In this document: piece after piece, positions 1 through 11,324 of the stretch
Layout of the letters: each line of letters begins with the position of its first letter
Numbering within the stretch: the first letter of the stretch is position 1
Source: Pisolithus tinctorius
Taxonomy: Eukaryota > Basidiomycota > Agaricomycetes > Boletales > Pisolithaceae
Direction of reading: 5' to 3'
Length of the DNA stretch: 64,000 nucleotides
NCBI GenBank assembly: GCA_024663395.1
Contig: JANFAH010000068.1
Location: 186,001 to 250,000 of the forward strand
Program-made: the position numbers and the translations under genes
Notes under the pieces: generated by a model
Database searches by the model: none
Seen by the model: only the letters and a program-made list of their open reading frames with translations
Told to the model about the DNA's origin: nothing

Positions 1-3000
1 ATTTCGATGCAGAGCTTGCAGGATCATGTCCACCGACCATCGCGGATGTCCATCCTCGCCGACTCCCCAGAGAGAACCTCGGGACGTTCGAGTTCTGTTC
101 TTACAAGATCGTCTTCACGGTCCTCGATTGCCTCCTACTCCGATACGGCTCACACCTTTGAGTCCACGAGGCGTCCTGTCGTTCTCGGAATCTGTGCCAT
201 GGACATCAAAGCGAGGTCAAAGGCAATGCGAGAGATCCTTACTCGTCTGGTAGAGAGGGCTCGCGGCGCAATCCAAGTTAAGGTGTTTGGCGACAAGGTC
301 ATTCTGGACGAAGGTAGGCACATAGTGCCTCTTTTTGTTCCGTCGTTGAAGTCACTCATGCCACTTGCTTAAGATGTCGAGAATTGGCCACGCTGTGACG
401 TGCTCATTTCATTCTTCTCAACCGATTTCCCCCTCGATAAAGCTAGCTCTTACGTTAAGTTGCGCAACCCGTTTTGTATCAACGACCTGCCCCCTCAGGC
501 CCTGCTGTGGGACCGTCGCCTTGTCGGCGCCGTACTAGACCACCTCCAAATCCCCACACCTAAACGGCTGGAAGTCTCGAGGGACGGTGGCCCACAGGTA
601 GATGAAGAACTGAAGCGTCTGATGAAAAGTAAACTCGGCGTGGAGCTTGGCGGCTTCCGTGTGACCCCTGAGGTATCCCTGCGTGAGGACGGGAATGCCA
701 TTATCATTGATGGCAAGGTCCTGGAAAAGCCTTTTGTGGAAAAACCTGTCAGCGGTGAAGACCACAACGTGTATATTTACTTCCCTGGCGGCGGTGGCCG
801 TCGCTTATTCAGGAAGGTATGTGATTCCCCGAAACCTTGTTATTTCCGTACACATTCCAGTTTAGGTCGGGAACAAGTCAAGTGACTTCGATCCCAGCCT
901 GAACCACCCCCGAACTGATGGCTCCTACATATACGAGGAATTCATTGAAGTCGACAACGCGGAGGATATCAAGGTGTATACTGTGGGCACTGACTACTTT
1001 CATGCAGAGACCCGAAGGTCCCCAGTTGTGGATGGCGTCGTCCGCCGAAACACGGAGGGGAAAGAGATAAGGCACGGTTCATCTAGGTCGTGTGACCATT
1101 CATGCTCAACGTTTCTTCAGGTTTATCACTCACCTCAGCGAGTTGGAGAAGTCTTACGCAGCAAAAATTTGTCAAGCATTTGGACAGAGCGTATGCGGGT
1201 TCGACATGCTACGGTGCGACAGAGGCAAGAAGTGCAAAGTGATAGACGTGAATGGTTGGAGTTTTGTCAAAGGAAACGAATCTTACTACGGTTAGAAATC
1301 TGGTTGTCGCTTTGCAGTCGGACTGATAATTTCCTCGCCCGCAGATAAGGCTGCTGAGATCCTTGCCTCTCTTTGTATGCGTGTATCGGCGTCTTCGGGT
1401 CGTCCTCTGCCGGCAGCGGAAACCGCACCCCAAGATTCCTTCACCTGGCGCTTGAAGGCAAACGTGACTGTTTTCCGCCATGCCGATCGTACACCCAAGC
1501 AAAAACTGAAGTTTAACTTCCCCATTGGCGACCCCTGGACCCAACCCTTCGTCAAATTGCTAAACGGAGAAAAGGAAGAGATTATTCTCAGAGAGAGAGA
1601 ACAACTAAATTTGGTCGCTCGTGCAGTAGAGGAGGCCAAAGCTCTTGGGGCTTGTGGTGAAGATCTTGCGAAACTGACCCAGCTCAACAACGCCCTTTTT
1701 AGCAAGATCGATCTTCCGGGAACGAAGGCTCAGCTAAAACCCGTCTATTCGAAACGGCAGGCAGGTCAGGCCCGGAGGCTGACGAAGTTGACCCTAGTAT
1801 TCAAATGGGGCGGTGAGGTAGTGTGATCCAAGTTTGCAATTAGCTCCACCATTAATTCGGACTTATCTAGTTCACACATTCGGCGAGATACCAGTCCCGA
1901 GATCTGGGAGAGTACATGAAAAAAGACCTTTCCATCATGAGTAAGTCGCCTATATCCTATGGGTCGAATTTCATAACTTTTCTGTCACACAGACAAAGAA
2001 GCTCTTCAAAATGTCAAGGTACTTTCCATCCGGATCACTAACCAATGGCATACTAAAGCCTCGTTGCGTAGATTTACACCTCATCCGAACGACGTGTCAT
2101 CGCTTCCGCCGAAGTATTTGCGGCGGCTCTCATTGATCATCCCCCGCTTTTCAGCTACTCCGTGTCATCGTCACCTACTCCTTCATCGCCGTCTTCGCTA
2201 GACGGTACTTCAAGTTCACCAAGTGGTTACTCTAAATATGGCTGTCATCTGCGGATGACGCCACCTGCCCTCATAATTCGCAAGGATTTATTAGATGATT
2301 CCAACGCCGCGAAGGACCTCATGGATGACGTGAAGAAACGCCTGAAGATTCTACTACGACCCGGAGAGCCAGAAAAACGACCGGAACTCACTTGGCCGAA
2401 GAGTATGAAGAAGGAACCGGTAGAAGTTGTCAAGGTATCTTCAAATGTAATTCTTTGTTTAAAGCCCGCGGACTGATGACTTGAGCAGGAAGTGATCGAG
2501 CTCCTTAGCTCTTTTCGGGCTATCATGCAGAGAAACTTCGAAACGATGGATATCGATAAGATCCAGGACCAATGGTTTGTTTCCTTGGATATATCTGGAC
2601 TCATCGGCTCAGTGTCATGACACAGGTGTTGCGGCGACGAACCGTGGCTTTTCCGCGAGCGGTGGGAGAAGCTATTCGAAGATTTTTGTGATGTTGAACA
2701 ACGAAAATTTGATCCTTCTCGTGTGAGTTGAAATCTCTGAAGCTTAGGTATCGTTTGTGGACAATCAATCCGTAGGTGTCAGAACTCTACGATACCATCA
2801 AGTACTGTGCGCTGCATCACCGGCAATTCCTCTTCGCTATATTCGACGAGAATGCCGGCCAAGGCAAGGATCATAACCAAACCCAAGATCGAAAGTTGCA
2901 CGAGTTATATGGCCGCGCAAAAGCCCTCTTTGACCTGGTTGCCCCACAGGAGTATGGCATAGAACCTGACGAAAAGTGCGTAACATCGCATTCTCTCTCC

Positions 3001-3828
3001 AGAAAATGCTCACACCATAATCAGAGAGGAGATAGGAGTTCTCACGTCACTTCCATTACTGAAGAACATAGTGGAGGACCTCGAGGCAGCACGTAACGAC
3101 GGAGGCAGTGCGCTCACGTTGTATTTCACGAAGGAAAGCCACATTCATACCCTCGTGAACCTTGTTTTACAATCTGGATTGCCTATCGCCAACCGAAGGA
3201 TACCCGAATTGGACTACTGCGTGCGTTCTCCCTCACTTGGATATTATTGGCATTTGTCATTGATGGATCTGGTCCGCAGTCTCATATTACGTTCGTATTG
3301 ATTCCTTGTTCTTCCTGTCATACCGCACTCAAAATTGCCCGCAGATTTGAGTTATACGAGAGGAATTTCGGTCGCAGTAACTCAGATAAAGAGTACTCGA
3401 TTAAATTGTCTCTGAGTGAGGGTGCCCACTCGTCGAATGTTCTTGATTCCACCCTAGATGGCCGGCACTCGTTGCATGTCCAGCCAAGGAGGTTCGTAAC
3501 CCAAATTATTTGACATGCCCGTCCCCGCACTGTAATTCTGAGACCCCAACCACAGGAAACTCACGCAACATCTACCGTATAGTTTGGTCATCGAGAAACT
3601 CTCTAAGCATTTTGGGAGATTGACCGAGGTGAGTCAACTTCAGTGTCTTTCTTACCACATCAGTGTTATAATACGTAGGGTGAGGACACTGGCACCGACA
3701 CATCATTACTTGAAACGATTCAACCCCAACCTCGACGACATATTAGCTTCAATGATAGCAGCAGCGACGATCCAGCCCAGGAGGTGTCACCGTCACTAAT
3801 TCGGGAAATACAACTTGGAAAATCATAA
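1..3828 (+). CDS. ASP1: Inositol hexakisphosphate / diphosphoinositol pentakisphosphate kinase (Asp1/Vip1, PPIP5K), 5' partial
   Basis: Makes inositol pyrophosphates (1-IP7, IP8) from IP6/IP7 in the cytosol; fungal homologues affect morphology, microtubules and phosphate signalling. The frame is open from base 1, so the N-terminus may lie outside the window. The joined exons give the N-terminal ATP-grasp-like kinase ([67 protein letters not shown]). A histidine acid phosphatase-like half follows from [14 protein letters not shown] (about 1475-1515) through [18 protein letters not shown] to [17 protein letters not shown]. First exons are 1-313, 374-816, 866-1071, 1121-1290 and 1345-1817; about ten introns in all. 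The join after GKEI at 1072-1120 appears to use a GC donor. The last exon ends at TAA 3826-3828, 117 bp before the stop of the convergent neighbour. Family assignment is secure; single junctions are inferred. Confidence 0.93.
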
Positions 3829-3945
3829 CGGGTGCATCAGCCTTTTGTTGTAGACTTTGACTCATTGGTCGGGTAAACTAGAAGATGTATGGTACATACG
3901 ATACTCCAGGAATTAGGGGGGTAATTTTATACTACGATACAGATG

Positions 3946-4955
3946 TTAAGCATTGCCATTCTCCTTGTCACGTGCAACCGTAGCTTCGTGTGGAGGTCGT
4001 TGGATGAGAAGTGTCTTCAGGACTTCATTGACCTGCCCCTGCGACACAGGCGTGAAACGGAGTGAATATCCCTTCTTAAAACTCGGAGCATCATATAGCG
4101 CGCTCGGCGATCGTGAAAACTGAGCGGATTGTTGAGCAAGCGCAGCGAACGACGTCCTGTTCTCTTGATATCTGATGCGTAATTTCAGAATTTTCGCACC
4201 CCAAGCACAACACTCTGCACTCACAATCTAAACATGCAGTTGGTTCTATTAAGGGGTTCGTCAGCAGTGCGAAGGGCAACTTACTTGAATGCTTCTTTGT
4301 TGACAACATCGAGTTCGTTGATGCGATCCAGGACTGCAACCTTGAACAAAGCTTTCGTGAAATGCAAAATATCATGTACTCGGTGCTCCGTGGATCTTCA
4401 TCCGATATGTTTGTGAGATATATTATACTAAACAGGCGATTGAAGAGTAGAGGATGTTTACCTCCACGGACGAAAACGGGCCATCAAGTTTAACAATCCT
4501 GTCCGGGTCTCCACCAGCGGATGGAACACGTCGGTAAGGAATCGCACGGTAGGCGGCATGTCTGGATACTTATCCGGAAATGTTATCGTGAACTTGAGGA
4601 CGGACCCTGCATAGTATCCTGTGGAATGCCAGCCTGTGAGTGTCGTGCACGGAGGTGGAGTGGGGGGGCGGAACGACACACCTTTGTGCACAAACAGAAC
4701 ACCGTCCCACACGAGGACACTGTCCGGTGTAGGTGTAATGTACATACCAGAGGGGCAATGCTTATTATACCGAAGGGATGCATACTCGAATGACAGTGCC
4801 ACACGGGTAGTTGGGTTGAGTGACGACGCATCACACACGCTCGATGGGTCCACCATGGATGGGGACGATGGTTTCGAAATGGAAAGCGAGTTCTTCGCGT
4901 TTCCAGCGACTGAGCTTCTTGTCGAGGGTGCAACCAACCCGCTCAACGAAGACAT
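3946..4955 (-). CDS. AKTIP/Fused-toes-like inactive E2 (UEV) protein
   Basis: A ubiquitin-conjugating fold without catalytic function, like metazoan AKTIP/FTS, which joins Hook and FHIP proteins to link early endosomes to dynein. A disordered Ser-rich N-terminus of about 50 residues precedes the UBC fold: LSFEYASLRYNKHCPSGMYI, VWDGVLFVHKG, YYAGSVLKFTITFPDKYPD, PTVRFLTDVFHPLVE, then after an intron WRSTEHRVHDILHFTKALFK and a basic tail. Where active E2s carry the cysteine after HPN, this protein reads HPLVETRTGLLNL, so it is a non-catalytic variant. Four exons are proposed; one 48-nt intron is stop-free and a multiple of three. The start is the first ATG (4953-4955) after the in-frame stop at 5004-5006; an upstream non-coding exon is possible. 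It is convergent with the Asp1 gene. Confidence 0.8.
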
Positions 4956-5073
4956 CGACAAACCAACAGATTCAGGTGCAGGTTGCAAGTACGCAGGCTG
5001 GTCTTAACATGATTTACGTAACTCAGTGCTCTTGTCAAGGTCGTTGGCATCATGCATCTTGAAAACATATGTA

Positions 5074-6957
5074 TCACCTATTGTAACCGCCATTGTAGCG
5101 TGGTCTGTGTTCCCGGTCAGGCCTTCTGCCAGAATCTCTGTCTCCCGAACGCTTCTCCTGAAACTGCTGATCATGCCGACGGCGGTGCCAACCGTTGTCG
5201 TTCGCATGGTTTGCAGCACCGCGTATATGGAGACTTTGGGCCTGAATATCATCTCTGCCATTTCGGTACTCGTCACCACCTCCATCACCTAGTCGAGCCA
5301 GAAGACTGCGAGGTTTCTCACTCATCCGTGGAGGGGATAAGTTGCGTCCACCGTCCTTGAGTGACGCCCCAAACTTCATCGTTTTCCCGCGCGACGGCGG
5401 TTCCTTCATCCTTCTGTTCTTCGTGTTTTGCATGTCGTTGAACCAGTCCCTCGGTTCACCATCTTCCTGTTCTCTAAACCTTTTCTCTAGCTTCTCCCGA
5501 TCTTTGTGCCTTCCACGCTTTCCAACGTCTATAGGAACGTCCAGATCCGGTAATCGGGTCAAGTCCTCGCATTCACTCAGGTCCCGTGGTCCCCGTCGAA
5601 TACGGGGGGACTCCGTTGCAGGATCGTAGAATGGGCCGGACATCAGATTGAAGGCACTAAATGCGGAAGGCTCCAAAGGCGTTCCAGAGGGTCTCGGGAG
5701 CTCATCACAATCCTAAGAAAGAGGTAAAGTTCGGATTCTCAATCACGCAAGAAAGTCCGCCTACATCGCCTAGGTGCCCAGTGTTTGCACAATTGTAGCA
5801 CCATTCATCTGCGCCGATGTAACCCTCACCACCTTGCCCGATGCGGAGTTGTTTCCTTGCTTCTCGATTTTTCTTGATAAGCATTCGTTCTTCATCGGTA
5901 ACATACTGGTATATCCGCCACAGAGTCGGGCATTCCTAGAAGGGGTTGACGCGCCCATCGCGGTTCAGAAATACGCCATAACGCACGTTCGTCCTGTGAC
6001 CTTTAGAACCACATCGGTCGCAATCATCGTATAAGTCTGGATTAAGCGAGCGAGAATATCGATTAGGACACGTCTACGGAACGTTAGTCACGCGAACTGG
6101 GCACTATGGACCGCTCACTTTGTTGATGTGGCCCTTCATGCCACAAGTATAGCATGTCTTGCTAATAGGGCAACTTCGGGTGGTATGCTCGTCACGAGCA
6201 CCGCAAGTTAAACACTGTCACTCAATCGGTAACAAGTAACCACCAGACAAGGAAGCTTACTATCAACACTGGACATTCAAAGGCTTTGTGGTCACCCTCT
6301 GCGCCGCAATTCTTACACTTGAAGATGGATGGCTTGGCTTGCGTCGTCCCGTCTGCTTCAGCTTCAAAATACCGTACGAGCCCTGGAGCCTTGGCTGAAA
6401 TTAGTAAACAGATAACAGCTATAACTGCTTCGTACCTTCCGGTCTTCATAATCCAGAAAGTCTATGTAATCGTCATCCGAGTCGACGATAGGCGGGGGTA
6501 TGATTTCAATGGGGTCAGTACTGTTCGTACCAGGGGCTAGCAAAGAGACATGTGAAGGTAAGAGAAGTTTGGGATTATCCTGGCTGCAGCCTTCTGAGGG
6601 GACATCGGTGGGCCGCTGAACATATTCAGCGTTAACGTCTGGAACAGGAACAGCGACCACGTCGAAGTAGAACAATTGGGAATCCTCGGTGGATACTTCA
6701 GGCAGGGGGGCCGAGTATGAGTTGTCACATTGTTTTCCCCCTTCCTGTTGCGCACAGTCCGCTGAATTGTGAGTTGAAGAGCCAACCTGTTCGGTGACGG
6801 GACGTTTAGATCTTTTCTTTTTTCTATTTCTGCGTCCCTTCTCGTTGGATGAGACGTCTTGGGTGGGAGTAGGCGTAGACACGTCCTCCTCCCCGGAGGA
6901 TATTTCGATTGGTGTTTGTCCTGGAGAGTTGGCCGTCAAATCAATAATTTCCGCCAT
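5074..6957 (-). CDS. Air1/Air2-like zinc-knuckle protein (TRAMP complex RNA-binding subunit)
   Basis: Air proteins bridge the Trf4/5 poly(A) polymerase and Mtr4 helicase in the nuclear TRAMP complex, which tags RNAs for exosome decay. After a charged, disordered N-terminus (start MAEIIDLTANSPG, ATG 6955-6957) there are five CCHC knuckles, as in yeast Air1/2: CKNCGAEGDHKAFEC, CLTCGARDEHTTRSC, CYTCGMKGHINKTC, CDRCGSKGHRTNEC and CYNCANTGHLGDDC. The linker before the fifth carries the conserved TLWRIYQYVTDEER segment. The C-terminus (about 5074-5676) is rich in Arg, Asp and Gly with RPRYNGGYNR at the end. Introns of about 50 nt fall between or within knuckles. A ZCCHC7-like name would fit equally; the knuckle count and spacing favour Air1/2. 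Confidence 0.88.
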
Positions 6958-7238
6958 CCTCGAGCGAGGTCGATCGCTCCTTGACCAGACGCTGAGTTTA
7001 TGTAAGGGCTGTGGTTTGGATATGGGTCATGTGATCTGTCCCAAATCTGTAGATACAGATATGTTGAAAACTCGCAAAATTGAGTACAGAAATAGGACAA
7101 AGTGCAGATCGGTCATTTGTATAGCACAAAACTTTGTACAGAGAAAAAAGAACATATCCGTAGTCATTTGAGGCAGTGATTGTGTTGGAGTTGAAGATAT
7201 CCCACACGTTCTTAGTGACTATAGTCATATCTAAACAA

Positions 7239-8391
7239 TTAATTGTCAGTAATGTGCTGCGGAACAGGGAGGCGAGGGTTAACGGCGTACTTTCTGTAAA
7301 ATGTCTCCGAATCTGTAGGGACAGTCTGCAAAACATTATGAGCGGAAGCCGGAGGTCGGGCAACCAGTAATGCTAACCTCGTTCCTCCTAGCGCCGCGGG
7401 TCTTGTTGTCAAACATCCTTTCAGATTCACGGCGGCGTTCCCGGTCCTCTTTAAGCCAAGATAGAGCCGTGTGATAGAGGTTTATCGATGGGGAATCTGC
7501 GGACGAAACACACGGCCACGGCATGGGTTTCGTCACGAAGTAACCATGGTGAATGTGAGCCACGTGTGTTGGAAAGGAGTTGAGTCCGTCGAAGATGTGA
7601 GTCGCATCTATGCGATACTTCCAGTCAATCGGATAGAACGAGAAAGGATTGATGCATACAGAGGATAGTAGCACCACGTGTGGTGCTGTCATTTCGAAGG
7701 AATGTGAGCAATTCATCACGAACCAGAACATCGAGGTCCACGGTAACCTGGTTACACAACAGAAAGGAGTAAGAACGATCATTTAATCTACGGAAGACAG
7801 AAGGAAGGCACCTCATCAAGAAGCAGAACGTCCCACGGAGCCATGAGACCCATGCAAAGCTGGACCCGACGGCGCTCCCCGTCGGAGATTGCGTGCATAC
7901 GCCAGTCCAGGTCTACGTCTAATATATCGAGTAGTTGATCTCTGCGCTCCTTGTGTCTATAACCTCCAACGGAGTCGAGAAATGCAGAAACAGTGATGTC
8001 ACCCCTTACGACAGGATTCATTGCCCTTCAAATGGACGGGCCGTCGATCGCCAGTTTTGTAGGAGAAGGCAGGAAACAAACCACTCAGTCCCGAGGAACG
8101 TCACACCATCTGGCGAGTCTCTAAAGACGTCCTTTCCCTTGACGCGGATGTCCGCATTTTTCACGAGACGTTTACCGGCGAGGATCTGTAGCAAGGTCGA
8201 CTTTCCGGCTGTGGAGTAGGGTGGTTCATATCGATGCACGAAAGACACAACAACGACTCACCGCCATTTGCGCCGACCAAGAGGGTACGGGAGCCCGGGG
8301 GGAGATGAAGGGATATATTTAAAAGAGACGGAGGGGATCCGGGGTTATGAGAGTATGTTAGCCCATCTACAGAAATTGCGTATTCGTGCAT
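7239..8391 (-). CDS. CAF16: Caf16-like soluble ABC ATPase
   Basis: Caf16 is a single-ABC-domain ATPase without membrane spans, linked in yeast to the Ccr4-Not complex. The start is [18 protein letters not shown] (ATG 8389-8391). Walker A is [20 protein letters not shown], formed across an intron. The signature is the Caf16-type [15 protein letters not shown], and Walker B is [14 protein letters not shown] followed by ATHIFDGL. The C-terminus holds a charged [14 protein letters not shown] stretch. A final intron (GTTAGC donor, TTGCAG acceptor) joins RRNE to [17 protein letters not shown] and a stop at 7239; without it the frame stops at 7336. About 395 bp separate it from the divergent Opy2 gene. 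Family assignment is firm; the last exon is inferred. Confidence 0.88.
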
Positions 8392-8786
8392 GTTCGGCCT
8401 ATCTGTGATGGAAAATAGGAAGTAACTAGGTCCATATATCCGTAGTAAAAAGAGAACAGCAAGACTCTTAACAGCTAACAGATATGCGAAGTAAGATTTT
8501 CGGAGGCGCTAGTTATTGCCGACTTCACTGAATGAACGAAAGAAAAGTGACCTCTGTCACACGCGTGACACAGAGTATCCCGGCGTGGGAAGCGTTGCTC
8601 TGAGAACCGAATCAGTAGTGCTGACCCGGCATACCCAGCCCTCGTCGTCCAGCATCGTCTCAACCCTTTACCGACGGGGCTGCTTGCGGACGACAGCGCT
8701 CTCGCTGACCACTTCAAACGTATATCATCAAATCACACACTCCTTTGCCTTTTTTCTTCTCTGTTTATCAACGGTATCAACCCATC
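8392..8786. promoter_or_regulatory. Divergent intergenic region between Caf16 and Opy2 genes
   Basis: This 395-bp stretch lies between two start codons facing away from each other and should hold both promoters. A pyrimidine-rich run (about 8740-8762) sits just upstream of the Opy2 ATG, as is common for fungal transcription starts. I recognise no further defined element. Confidence 0.5.
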
Positions 8787-10745
8787 ATGCACGTGGATCT
8801 GCTTCCAAGGCAGTGTGTTTCATGCCCGGCACAACCACCAGCCTGTACTTGTTCTGCCCAACAGAGTTGCATTCTAATAAGCCAGTTCGTGTCTCCTTTC
8901 CGCGCTAACCCTACCCTGGCCAACACGCCTTGTTTTCCCGTCAGGTCGTGCAACGCATGTCCCACCTTCACTTGCCGCGCAAGTGCGTCAACAAGCGCCA
9001 GTGGAAGCAGCGATAGCGGCATAAGCGCAGGTGTCCTTGCTGGTGCGATTGTTGCCGTGCTCCTCACTCTCGTTGGCGCTCTTTTGGTATTTTTCCTATA
9101 TCGTCGTCGTCAGCGTGCTCGCCGCACTGGCAACGCAGCGGTACAATCCAAACCAGACGTGCCAGCACCGGCGGCAGCAGTCCTTAATCGACCGGATCCG
9201 ATTGAGAAGTCGCCTTGCAAGCCTGAGGCCGATCGTCCGCAGTCCCCTGTCGCAAGCGTTATCGACGTTTCCCCGCAGTCTGTACACGCTTCTGGGAACT
9301 TTGAAAATCACCCCGCACCCGAGAGACATCCCTCCGCCAATCCTTTCGACGACGTTCAGTCTATACAAACTGTCACCACACATACCAACGGTACCAATGT
9401 CATACCCATCGCCCTCGCTCCATCTGTATCTACCTCCGGTGCTCCCCGGTCTGAGTCGGGGATCTTGGCACCATCATCACCAGTTCGTCCTGCACGCCCT
9501 TCTGACCTCTCGCTGGATGGTTCCCAATCTCCCGAATCCTTGCGCGAGCCTTCCCCCCGGTACGCTCAGTCCCAGCGCTCTGGTTCTTCCCACGTGTCGT
9601 GTATGTCTGGCGCAAGTTATTCGAGCGAGCTCTTAAATGAAGCTCCGATGATCGTGACGCAGGGGCAGGGTGCTGTTCGGCAAGTTCTCGGTAAAGTCAA
9701 GGCAGAGGTTATACAGACATCGGGTCCCTCCACACCTACTTCCCTGGATAGTTTGAAACCGCCATCCGCCGCCTCGCGGCCGTCTATCCGTTCACCCTTG
9801 GCAGCGACTTCTTTTGGTCCTGCTGACGTCGTCGAAGAGGCTGAGGAGGACAACGAAGCGAACCGTAGCGATCCCTTCGACGATCACCACCGTCCTATTT
9901 CTCGGGGACCGTTGGAAATTTCTAACAAATCTCGACCTGCAAGTGGGATTTCCCTGGAAGCTCCCAATCTACCCTGGGCCAAGAGAGATACGTCAAGTCG
10001 TCCGGATAGCGTGAGCACTCAATCAGGATCTATTGTCGACATTAGCAGTGCCACTAGAGTGAACGTCGGTCTTGCGGGTAGGCTTGACCAAAAATCACCC
10101 TATAGGACTACTATGGGAAAACTAGTTTCCTCTGGTTCCGTTCCAACTACTGGACAATCTGCATCTTTGGATCAGCAGCAACAGATGGCTTTGGCACACG
10201 CTCAAGCTCAAGCTCGTGCTCACGGTCTCGAAAAGGCCAGAAGGGTATCCGGAACCTCGGTTGTATCAACAACTTCTACACGCGCGGATTCAATCCTAGA
10301 GTCTTTTCCTTTTGTTCCTCCTTCCCCTATTGCTTCTCGCCCCGTTCGGTCGCCGCCTCGTTCGCCTCTCTATCAACAAGCTTCCAGTACAACTCCACAG
10401 TCGGAAGTGCCACCGCCAGTACCAGCGTCCTCTCTTACCACCTCACAGCCGTCTAGTGCCGTTGAGGAGCACGAATCTACGTTACTTCCTCTGACACCAC
10501 CACCAAGTCGTCGCATGCTGGGGATGTCCACTGCCTCAGAACTATCCACGGCTTCATCTGGACTAGGAAACTTTCCATTCCAGATTGACCATGGAGGTAC
10601 GGAAGGCAGCATGCCTTCGTCAAATTTGCAGGGGCGCCAGCGGGCTAGTCTGGATACACTAGCCCTTATGAGTGACTTGTCCTCGTATCCGCTGGGTTAT
10701 GACAGAGACGAGCACGAGAGTCTGCCTCCTTTGCCCAAGCCCTGA
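8787..10745 (+). CDS. OPY2: Opy2-like membrane anchor protein (HOG pathway)
   Basis: Opy2 is a single-pass plasma-membrane protein that recruits Ste50 and Ste11 to activate the HOG osmostress MAPK cascade. The ectodomain starts at ATG 8787-8789 (MHVDLLPRQ; no signal peptide) and has the cysteine pattern of the Opy2 N-terminal domain: CVSCPAQPPACTCSAQQSC followed by SCNACPTFTC. The two parts are joined by splicing a 60-nt intron at 8885-8944 that has no stop and is a multiple of three, so retention would insert about 20 residues. One transmembrane helix follows (AGVLAGAIVAVLLTLVGALL), then a basic stop-transfer RRRQRARR and about 530 disordered cytosolic residues rich in Ser and Pro. These include a short LAHAQAQARAHGLEKARR stretch near 10195-10240. 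Assignment rests on the cysteine domain and topology; the tail is not conserved enough to help. Confidence 0.85.
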   Translation: MHVDLLPRQCVSCPAQPPACTCSAQQSCILISQFVSPFRANPTLANTPCFPVRSCNACPTFTCRASASTSASGSSDSGISAGVLAGAIVAVLLTLVGALLVFFLYRRRQRARRTGNAAVQSKPDVPAPAAAVLNRPDPIEKSPCKPEADRPQSPVASVIDVSPQSVHASGNFENHPAPERHPSANPFDDVQSIQTVTTHTNGTNVIPIALAPSVSTSGAPRSESGILAPSSPVRPARPSDLSLDGSQSPESLREPSPRYAQSQRSGSSHVSCMSGASYSSELLNEAPMIVTQGQGAVRQVLGKVKAEVIQTSGPSTPTSLDSLKPPSAASRPSIRSPLAATSFGPADVVEEAEEDNEANRSDPFDDHHRPISRGPLEISNKSRPASGISLEAPNLPWAKRDTSSRPDSVSTQSGSIVDISSATRVNVGLAGRLDQKSPYRTTMGKLVSSGSVPTTGQSASLDQQQQMALAHAQAQARAHGLEKARRVSGTSVVSTTSTRADSILESFPFVPPSPIASRPVRSPPRSPLYQQASSTTPQSEVPPPVPASSLTTSQPSSAVEEHESTLLPLTPPPSRRMLGMSTASELSTASSGLGNFPFQIDHGGTEGSMPSSNLQGRQRASLDTLALMSDLSSYPLGYDRDEHESLPPLPKP

Positions 10746-11324
10746 GTGCTATGCAACCAGCGCCGCAAGGTGGCTGCCTCGTTTGGCTGGTCTGACGGGG
10801 GCCATTGCGTGCGTACGTCCTACTGTATTCTCCCCGCTCGAACATTTCTTCAATCTATCTCACGTGCTAATGTTACCTTGACTGAGTACAACCTTGCGTC
10901 TAGAACAGCTACTTCGTCGCACCTGCGCCGAACTACCCTTTTTTTATACTTTTCTTTGTTCCGGGCCAATGTTTTTGGGGGTATACTCGCTCTATTTATT
11001 CGTATGTTTGTGCCTTTCAGAAAGATTTGAATTGCTGTGTTTAAGTTGAACGCATGAGGTACAGTGAATCATGAATTTTGCTGGCTTGCTACGATTGTAC
11101 ACCTCGGGCTGAGTGCTGCCCAGCATGCTAGGCGTCGCCCCTGTAAATAACTAAGATACAGTGCCACCCTGGAAGGCCCTGGGTGAAACGCATGACCTCA
11201 AAGGGGACGAGGCTACGAGCAATCATCGTACAGTTACGTACTAACGTACTCTTCCGACAGTCACCCAGACTCAGCATCCCTGACGCTTCTCACCATCCGT
11301 TCGTTCACACTATCGCCGGTGACA
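10746..11324. other. Intergenic region, Opy2 to MFS transporter
   Basis: Contains the 3' end of the Opy2 transcript and the upstream region of the transporter. Small open frames here show no domain or codon pattern. I see no recognisable gene, repeat or RNA. Confidence 0.5.

Noticed and set aside
5342..5629. Hydrophobic-looking plus-strand frame opposite Air1/2
   Set aside because: It is the antisense shadow of the Arg/Glu-rich C-terminal exon.
8885..8944. Stop-free introns with lengths divisible by three (Opy2 60 nt, AKTIP-like 48 nt, beta-mannosidase 51 nt, 14-3-3 45 nt) as a sign of regulated retention
   Set aside because: With introns near 50 nt, about one in seven is expected to be stop-free and 3n by chance; four among more than a hundred is not an excess.
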